A DNA stretch of 39,006 bases from Streptomyces rubiginosohelvolus (GTDB taxonomy: Bacteria > Actinomycetota > Actinomycetes > Streptomycetales > Streptomycetaceae): NCBI RefSeq assembly GCF_014649875.1, contig NZ_BMTW01000024.1, positions 1-39,006 on the forward strand. The letters are read 5' to 3'. Below the pieces are notes generated by a model that was given only the letters and a program-made list of their open reading frames with translations, was not told the origin of the DNA and ran no database searches. Shown one piece after another: positions 33,440 through 39,006 of this stretch. Each line of letters begins with the position of its first letter. Positions within the stretch are counted from its first letter, which is position 1. The position numbers were made by a program, and so were the translations under genes.

Positions 33440-35056
33440 ATGCCGGATGCGGTGGTCATCGGCGCGGGACCCAACGGCCTCGTAGCGGCGAATCTTCTCG
33501 CCGCCGCGGGGTGGAGTGTGGAGGTGCTGGAGGCGCAGCCCGAACCGGGCGGTGCGGTCCGCAGCGATCGTGGAGTCCATCCGGACTACGTGAGCGACCT
33601 CTTTAGCGCCTTCTACCCACTGGCCGCCGCATCCCCGGTCCTTAGCGGGCTGGCGCTGCAGGAGGAGGGGCTCGAATGGAGTCGTGCCCCGCGGGTGCTG
33701 GCTCACCCGCTGCCCGACGGCCGGTGTGCGGTGCTCGAACGGGGAGCAAGGGAGACGGCGGCCGGGCTGGACACGTTCGTAGCGGGTGACGGGGCCGCCT
33801 GGCTTGATCTGTACGGTACCTGGACCCGCCTGGGCCCCGACATTCTGCGCGCGCTGTTCACCCCTTTCCCTCCCGTACGGGCCGCAGTCCGCCTGGGCGC
33901 CAAGCTCCGTGCCGCTGGTGGTCTTCGTCTGGTGCGGACGATGGTCCTGCCCGTGCGCCGCCTGGGCGAGGAAGGATTCCGCGGTGAAGGAGCACGGCTT
34001 CTCCTCGCGGGGAACGCGCTGCACGCAGATCTCGGCCCTGAGGCGGCGGGCAGCGGAGGTTACGGCTGGCTGATGTCCATGCTCGGCCAGACCTACGGCT
34101 TTCCCGTACCGGTCGGAGGCGCCGGTGCGCTCACCTCTGCGCTGGTGCGCCGACTGGAGCGGCACGGCGGTGTCGTGCGGTGCGGAGAGCGTGTGGAGGA
34201 GGTCGTCGTACGCGCAGGACGCGCCGTCGGCGTACGTACCGCGAGCGGAGAATCCGTTCCGGCCTCCCGTGCGGTGCTCGCCGACGTCTCCGCACCGGCG
34301 CTCTACGGGCAACTGGTCGACAGCCGGTTCGTCCCTGACCAACTGCTGAGCGATATGCGCCGCTTCCAGTGGGACTTCGCGACCTTCAAGGTCGACTGGG
34401 CACTGAACGGGCCGGTGCCGTGGACCGCCGACGAGGCGTCCACCGCGGGCACGGTTCATCTGGCCGACGGAGTCGACGGTCTGACCCGGTTCGCCGCGCA
34501 GATCGCGACCGGCCATGTGCCCGACCGCCCCTTCCTTCTCTTCGGGCAGATGACCACGGCGGATACCACGCGCTCACCCGCCGGCACGGAGTCGGCCTGG
34601 GCCTACACCCACGTTCCGCACCGCATCAAGGGTGACGCCGGCGAGGGCGGCCTCACGGGACAGTGGGACCGGCGCGAACAGGAAGCCATGGCCGACCGGA
34701 TGGAGCACGAGATCGAGCGCTGGGCGCCGGGATTCCGATCGCGTGTCCTCTCCCGCCGGATTCTCGCTCCACCGACCATCGAGTCCATGAACGCCAACCT
34801 GTTCGGCGGCGCGATCAACGGCGGTACCGCCGCCGCGCACCAGCAGTTGGTGTTCCGCCCCATGCCGGGCACGGGGCGGCCCGAGACACCGGTGAAGAAC
34901 TTGTATCTCGCCTCCGCCTCCGCGCATCCCGGTGGCGGTGTGCACGGAGCCCCCGGCGCGAATGCTGCCCGCGCCGCCCTGCGCGCCGGGAGCGCGCATC
35001 GTCTGCACGCCCGTACGCTGCCCTGGGCGGTCCGGGCGGGAAAGCCCAACGCATAA
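33440..35056 (+). CDS. Phytoene-dehydrogenase-like FAD oxidoreductase
   Basis: A 538-residue flavoprotein of the NAD(P)/FAD-dependent phytoene desaturase/CrtI-like group. The dinucleotide fold is VVIGAGPNGLVAANLLAAAG, with the acidic VEVLEAQPEPGGAVRS after it. ALTSALVRRLERHGG and VPASRAVLADVSAPALYGQL fit the FAD-domain middle part. Near the C-terminus LYLASASAHPGGGVHGAPG is the typical GGG-V-G FAD-closing segment. ATG 33440 follows GAGGAGG. No carotenoid backbone genes are adjacent; the prenyl-synthase fusion lies 30 kb away. So an actual carotenoid role is not shown; many actinomycete homologues have unknown lipid or terpenoid substrates. Confidence 0.88.
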   Translation: MPDAVVIGAGPNGLVAANLLAAAGWSVEVLEAQPEPGGAVRSDRGVHPDYVSDLFSAFYPLAAASPVLSGLALQEEGLEWSRAPRVLAHPLPDGRCAVLERGARETAAGLDTFVAGDGAAWLDLYGTWTRLGPDILRALFTPFPPVRAAVRLGAKLRAAGGLRLVRTMVLPVRRLGEEGFRGEGARLLLAGNALHADLGPEAAGSGGYGWLMSMLGQTYGFPVPVGGAGALTSALVRRLERHGGVVRCGERVEEVVVRAGRAVGVRTASGESVPASRAVLADVSAPALYGQLVDSRFVPDQLLSDMRRFQWDFATFKVDWALNGPVPWTADEASTAGTVHLADGVDGLTRFAAQIATGHVPDRPFLLFGQMTTADTTRSPAGTESAWAYTHVPHRIKGDAGEGGLTGQWDRREQEAMADRMEHEIERWAPGFRSRVLSRRILAPPTIESMNANLFGGAINGGTAAAHQQLVFRPMPGTGRPETPVKNLYLASASAHPGGGVHGAPGANAARAALRAGSAHRLHARTLPWAVRAGKPNA

Positions 35057-35075
35057 AGGCCTGCTTCGCTGACCG

Positions 35076-35090
35076 CCCTGCCTGACAGGG
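35076..35090. terminator. Small hairpin between convergent genes
   Basis: CCCTG, loop CCTGA, CAGGG, between the stops of the flavoprotein (35056) and the SDR (35094). The stem is only five bases, so this is a weak terminator candidate. Confidence 0.35.
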
Positions 35091-35093
35091 ACC

Positions 35094-35987
35094 TCAGTGC
35101 GGATCCGCTGTCCCGCCATCCCGAACGGTCGCGTGCCGCGCTGCTCGTCCGCCGGCTCCCAGAAGCCCCGTTGCTGTGAAGTGGGAGTGCGTCAGCTTCT
35201 TACGGGAAACCCGGGTGATCATTCCAGGCAGAACGCCCCGCACCAGCTGGCTGCCGCGAAGCCAGCCCGGTACGTACACGGAGGGCGTACGTCGCTCTAC
35301 TGCGGTGACGACATGGCGGGCCATATGCTCGGCGGAACGTGCGGTGCGGGCGGGCCCCGGAAGACTCCTTCGGAGTTCGCTCATCACCGCGTAGCGGTCG
35401 GCGTCGCGGATCATGTCGGTGTCGATCCAGTTCAGATACGCGATCCCGACGCTGACACCGCGGGGAGCCATTTCGGCTCGCAGGGAGCGGGTGAAGGATT
35501 CCACGCCAGCTTTGGACGCGCAGTAGGCGCTCATCATCGGCACCGCTCCGATGGAGGCGGTCGAGGCGATCTGGAGGTAGTGACCGCGCGAGTCGAGCAG
35601 GTATGGGAAGAACGACCGTGCAGTGATTGCGCTGCCGATCAGGTTGACCTCGATCACGCGTCGCCAGCTGGCCGGCCCCGAGTCGAGGAATGGGCCGGCT
35701 TCGGCCACTCCTGCGTTGGCGACGACGATCGAAACGGGGCCCCTCAGACGCTGCACGTCCTCGGCAGCGCGGGCCATCGCGTCGTCGTCGGTGATGTCCA
35801 CGAGCCAGGACCGTGACGTTGTCGGTAGCTCGGCGGCCGTTCGTGCGAGGGCGCCCCCTTCCAGGCCGAGCAGGGCCACGTTGACGCCGCGGGCAGCCAG
35901 TTCCTTGGCGATGGCCTTGCCGAGTCCGCGGGCGCCACCGGTCACGACGGCTGTGCGACCGCTGAGGATCCGCTTGCGGTCAGTCAT
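35094..35987 (-). CDS. Short-chain dehydrogenase/reductase
   Basis: A 297-residue classical SDR. Cofactor site VVTGGARGLGKAIAKELAARG, VVANAGVAEAG, IASTASIGAVPMMSAYCASK with the catalytic Ser, Tyr and Lys, and the SDR-typical LNWIDTDMI after it. The C-terminal extension of about 45 residues includes LVRGVLPGMITRVSRKKL, a feature of SDRs acting on lipids or steroids at membranes. It converges with the phytoene-dehydrogenase-like gene. ATG 35987 is preceded by CTGGAGAA about seven bases upstream. Substrate unknown. Confidence 0.88.
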   Translation of the reverse strand: MTDRKRILSGRTAVVTGGARGLGKAIAKELAARGVNVALLGLEGGALARTAAELPTTSRSWLVDITDDDAMARAAEDVQRLRGPVSIVVANAGVAEAGPFLDSGPASWRRVIEVNLIGSAITARSFFPYLLDSRGHYLQIASTASIGAVPMMSAYCASKAGVESFTRSLRAEMAPRGVSVGIAYLNWIDTDMIRDADRYAVMSELRRSLPGPARTARSAEHMARHVVTAVERRTPSVYVPGWLRGSQLVRGVLPGMITRVSRKKLTHSHFTATGLLGAGGRAARHATVRDGGTADPH

Positions 35988-35999
35988 GGGGGTTCTCCA

Positions 36000-36568
36000 G
36001 GTGTATGCGCGGATGGGCGCCTGCTCGGAGGCTCACCAGATCGCTGGTTGCCGACCAGAGCCTGGTGGTTCCGGCTGGTGCACAATCTCGTCACGTCAGA
36101 AATGATTACCCGCACATGGTGGATATGACCATCGTGGCGAGCCCCTCACTGGCCACGAGCCCCGTGCGCTGCGGCCTCGAACGCCCAGCGCTCGCAGTGG
36201 CGGGCAGGAGGTGGTGCAGGCAACACAGAGCCCAGCAGACGTCCCGATCGCCCCGGATGCGACGCATCGGCGCGGTGCGGCGACGGGGCCGGGCTGCGCG
36301 TCCGACGCCACGCCAATACTCGCGACACGTCGGTCGAAGCGGTTGCGAAGGCCCTACCCCTCTCCTGGCCGAGCACGAGCGCATGGTCATGGGAGGCGCG
36401 TTCGCGCACAGCGCCTGCTTTGAAAGGGACCGAGGCAGGAGAGGCGCCTGGTCCTGCGTGACACCAAGACGGAGTCCCCTACCTCCACTGTGGGAGAGGT
36501 AGCTCCTGCTGGGGGCTCCGGCTGGCTCTTGAACGCTATGGTGCGGTGCTGAGGGCCCGATCAGTGGA
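36000..36568. other. Intergenic stretch without a supported gene
   Basis: About 570 bases. Overlapping short frames are Arg-rich or low complexity, lack ribosome sites and show no domain. No SigB-type promoter with both elements was found. Confidence 0.45.
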
Positions 36569-38275
36569 TCATGGGTTCGTCGGGATGCGGATGGCGAGCA
36601 CGGCGACGTCGTCGTCGTTGTCGGCAGGTCGTGAGCGTACGAGCAAGTGGTCGACCAGGTCGTCGAGTTGTCGATGGCGCAGGTCGGCGGCGTCGTTCTT
36701 CAGCCGTTGCAGGCCTGCGTCCAGGGGTTGGCGGCGGGACTCGATGAGGCCGTCGGTGTAGAACAGGATCGTCGAGCCGGGATGCAGTTGGACGTGGCCT
36801 TGGGGCCGCGGCCGAGTGCCGCAGGCGCCGAGGAGGATCCCTTTGCCGTCGCCGAGGAAGCGTGTCCTGCCGGCGGGGTCGAGCAGCAGGGGAGGTGGGT
36901 GGCCCGCGTTGGTCCAGTTCAGGGCCCTGCCGCCGGATGGGGCGGCCTCCAGCCTCGCGAGGACCAGGGTGGCCATGGAAACGTCGGTGATGTGGCCCAT
37001 GGCCTGGTCCAGGCGCTGGACGGTGTGGTGCGGCGGGCCGTCCTGGGCCCAGGTGTAGGCGCGCAGCATGTTGCGGAGCTGGGCCATACCGGCAGCGGCT
37101 TCCAGGTCGTGCCCGACGACGTCTCCGACGACCAGTGCGGTGTCGCCATTGGGGAGAGGGAAGGCGTCGTACCAGTCGCCACCGACGTGGGAGGCGTCCG
37201 GGGCGGGAATGTACCGTGCCGTCATCTCCACGCCGGTCAACTGCGGAAGCTGGGGCAGCAGGTAGCGCTGCATGGTCGCGGCGACCTGGCGTTGGCGCTG
37301 GTAGTGGCGGGCGTTCTCCAGGGCGATGCCGATGCGTCGGCCGATGTTCTCCAGCAGGTCCAGGTCGGCCGGCGTGAACGGCTCCTCGGCAGCCGTGCGC
37401 CCGAGCGTGATGGCGCCCAGGACCTCGCTTGGCCCCTTTACCGGGGCGATGGCCGCCGTCTCGATGCCGGTGGCGGCAAACAGCTTCCGCTGCGCCACCG
37501 CAACTGCGCTGTCGGCCGGTCCGGCATATGTCTTGGGTCCGGCGAGGGCGGAGGACACGCCGCGCAACGCCTTGGACAGCGGCATGGGGGAGGAGGCGGG
37601 CACGGGCGGCATGGGCCCCTGCAGGTCCTCACGTACGCTCAGGCCGTCGGAGACGGCGTGCAGCACGAGCGAGCGGTGTACCTCGCCCGTCTCCGTGATC
37701 AGATCGATGACCGCCCAGTCGGCGAAGCGTGGCAGCAGCAGCTTCACCACCTTGCGCAAGGAATCGTCCACATCGATGTTGTAGATGAGCTGTGCTGTGG
37801 TGTCTGCCAGCAGACGCAGCCGGTCGGGCTCCGACAGGGTCCGTGTAGCAGGGGAAGAGGAGGGACCGGCTGGACCGGGCCCCGGACTCTCCTCGCCGGT
37901 GCCGAAGGCGAGCAGGCGTATCCCGTTTCCGGCCCCGGGCGCCACGGGCAGGGTGAAGCACCGTACTCTCAGGGGCGACCCGTCACCTCGCACCAGCCAC
38001 GTCCAGTCCCCAGGCAGTGCGATCGCCACCTCCGTATCCTCGTCGGGGGCCCGAGGGGGCGGAACCTGCCGGGCGCCGGAATGAATGAGCGTCCCGAGAC
38101 TGCGGCCGACGATCTCTGCGGCGGAGCAGGAGAAGAGGGTCAAGGACGCGCTATTGGCCCAGATGATGCGCTCGTGCAGGTCGAGCGCGAACACGCCCAC
38201 ACCCAAATTGTCCAGCACACAGGCCAGCTCCTGTTGCACGACGGCTTGCACCGACATGCCCGTACCGTCGCCCAC
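36569..38275 (-). CDS. PAS-GAF-PP2C (SpoIIE-type) serine phosphatase
   Basis: A 568-residue signal phosphatase. Residues about 15-125 form a PAS domain (NLGVGVFALDLHERIIWANS). About 155-325 is a GAF domain (LRKVVKLLLPRFADWAVIDL, and IGRRIGIALENARHYQRQRQ at its end). About 345-565 is a PP2C/SpoIIE phosphatase: HVGGDWYDAFPL, VVGDVVGHDLEAA, FYTDGLIESRRQPLD and DNDDDVAVLAI supply metal-binding Asp residues. Such RsbU-like enzymes dephosphorylate STAS antagonists. Start GTG 38275 follows AGGAG by five bases; ATG 38257 is a near alternative. No STAS or kinase gene is adjacent, but a second phosphatase-antagonist pair is at 7550-9182, so cross-talk is possible. Confidence 0.9.
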   Translation of the reverse strand: MGDGTGMSVQAVVQQELACVLDNLGVGVFALDLHERIIWANSASLTLFSCSAAEIVGRSLGTLIHSGARQVPPPRAPDEDTEVAIALPGDWTWLVRGDGSPLRVRCFTLPVAPGAGNGIRLLAFGTGEESPGPGPAGPSSSPATRTLSEPDRLRLLADTTAQLIYNIDVDDSLRKVVKLLLPRFADWAVIDLITETGEVHRSLVLHAVSDGLSVREDLQGPMPPVPASSPMPLSKALRGVSSALAGPKTYAGPADSAVAVAQRKLFAATGIETAAIAPVKGPSEVLGAITLGRTAAEEPFTPADLDLLENIGRRIGIALENARHYQRQRQVAATMQRYLLPQLPQLTGVEMTARYIPAPDASHVGGDWYDAFPLPNGDTALVVGDVVGHDLEAAAGMAQLRNMLRAYTWAQDGPPHHTVQRLDQAMGHITDVSMATLVLARLEAAPSGGRALNWTNAGHPPPLLLDPAGRTRFLGDGKGILLGACGTRPRPQGHVQLHPGSTILFYTDGLIESRRQPLDAGLQRLKNDAADLRHRQLDDLVDHLLVRSRPADNDDDVAVLAIRIPTNP

Positions 38276-38619
38276 ATCGGCTCCTAGTCCCGGGAATCCT
38301 GCCCCGCAGACCGGCATGACGGAGGCACACCCCTCCACGACCTCCGGCGTGCGCAGGCAAGCTGACAGCGCAGCGCTGGTGGGCCGTGCAAAGGGCCGCT
38401 CCGTCCGAACAGCCGCCGACAACCGGCCACGAAGGCCGAAGGACCATTTCTAACATGAATCCGTAGGTGGACCTGCTTCCGGCTTCCGGCCCTGGTCCAC
38501 CGACTCGGGTTCCGCCTGTCTGAAAGCCGGCCGCCGTCTGCGGCCCGGCAACCGCCACAGGTCTCCTGGGGCATTCCATCGGATCGGGCCCCGGGACGCC
38601 TTGGGCCTTCGGGCCCTTC
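38276..38619. other. Intergenic stretch without a supported gene
   Basis: About 340 bases between the phosphatase and the relaxase fragment. No promoter, gene or repeat is well supported. Confidence 0.4.
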
Positions 38620-38620
38620 A

Positions 38621-38821
38621 TGGGCAGCCGCCGGCGCCCTCGGACGCCGCGTGACGGTCACGGGTGTCGACTTCGTGTTCCGGCCGCAGCCGACGATCTA
38701 CCTCCAGTGGGCACTGGGAGATGAGGAAACCAGGCGGGTGATCGAGGCCGCGCACGAGCGGGCGATCGTACGGGTGCTGGAGTGGATCGAGGACGAGGTC
38801 GCGGTGATCCGGTACGGCAAG
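38621..38821 (+). pseudogene. Second MobF relaxase fragment
   Basis: The frame reads GALGRRVTVTGVDFVFRPQP, then WALGDEETRRVIEAAHERAI and EWIEDEVAVIRYGK. That corresponds to the early conserved segment of MobF/TraA relaxases, the same region as LTFRPPPTAHIAWALMDDQ and SVAQIRWGSGG in the remnant at 5255-6618. The two are clearly different genes (FRPQPTIYLQWAL against FRPPPTAHIAWAL). N- and C-terminal parts are missing. After YGK the frame continues without a stop into a different protein, marking a fusion point near 38821. Confidence 0.7.
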
Positions 38822-39005
<184 letters not shown>

Positions 39006-39006
39006 C

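Overview
The window reads as high-GC actinomycete DNA, most likely Streptomyces. Codons end mostly in G or C, many genes start with GTG or TTG, and the families present (MobF relaxase, RacP-like protein, ANTAR regulator, several SigB/SigF-type sigma factors and PP2C phosphatases, KatE catalase) are typical of the accessory parts of Streptomyces chromosomes or large plasmids. The genus is inferred; no rRNA or other marker is present.

Layout. 1-765: end of a small secreted-type protein, an IS5-like transposase fragment and a RacP-like DNA-binding protein. 922-4257 (minus): an operon for a two-gene ABC-2 exporter and an unusual 614-residue protein that joins a squalene/phytoene-synthase-like half to a cis-prenyltransferase (UppS-like) half, with a perfect 17-bp palindrome upstream. 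4546-6618: a decayed conjugation patch, with a toxin-like fragment, a CxxC mini-protein, nested inverted repeats resembling an oriT, and a MobF relaxase gene broken by a frameshift and a nonsense codon. 6750-9182: rsbQ-rsbP-rsbV, the upstream input branch of a SigB-type partner switch. 9376-11165: an ATP-dependent DNA ligase and a Ku gene that has lost its 5' half where it meets a decayed DNA glycosylase. 11217-13940: an SRPBCC protein, a GAF-ANTAR regulator and a decayed HNH nuclease. 14109-20076: a co-directional stress/detoxification run (Zn alcohol dehydrogenase, epimerase, SDR, PLP decarboxylase, flavoprotein, frameshifted VOC protein). 20168-24429: a FUSC-type membrane protein, two SigB/SigF-type sigma factors and a double VOC protein. 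24696-29406: a secreted peptide, a DUF2231-Rieske protein, a methyltransferase and a large catalase. 29451-31261: remnants (IS5, unknown C-terminus, glycosyltransferase end) around an isochorismatase-like hydrolase. 31441-35987: an APC permease, an SRPBCC protein, a phytoene-dehydrogenase-like flavoprotein and an SDR. 36569-38275: a PAS-GAF-PP2C phosphatase. 38620-39006: a second relaxase fragment fused to the start of a secreted-protein homologue, ending in a 33-G run that is probably artefactual.

How it may work together. The main theme is a general-stress island. It holds a RsbQ/RsbP sensor-phosphatase pair, a STAS antagonist, a second PP2C phosphatase, two sigma factors, and several intergenic sites that fit the actinobacterial SigB-type pattern (GNNT, 14-16 bases, GGGTAY or a near variant). 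These sites lie before a sigma gene, the divergent permease/SRPBCC pair, the Rieske gene and the detoxification run. No RsbW-like anti-sigma kinase is encoded here, so the switch must use one encoded elsewhere. Likely outputs are catalase, redox enzymes, a decarboxylase and NHEJ parts. Relaxase, IS and nuclease remnants at both edges and between blocks suggest the region was assembled by repeated horizontal transfer and is now decaying in places. The most novel item is the prenyl-synthase fusion with its dedicated ABC exporter.
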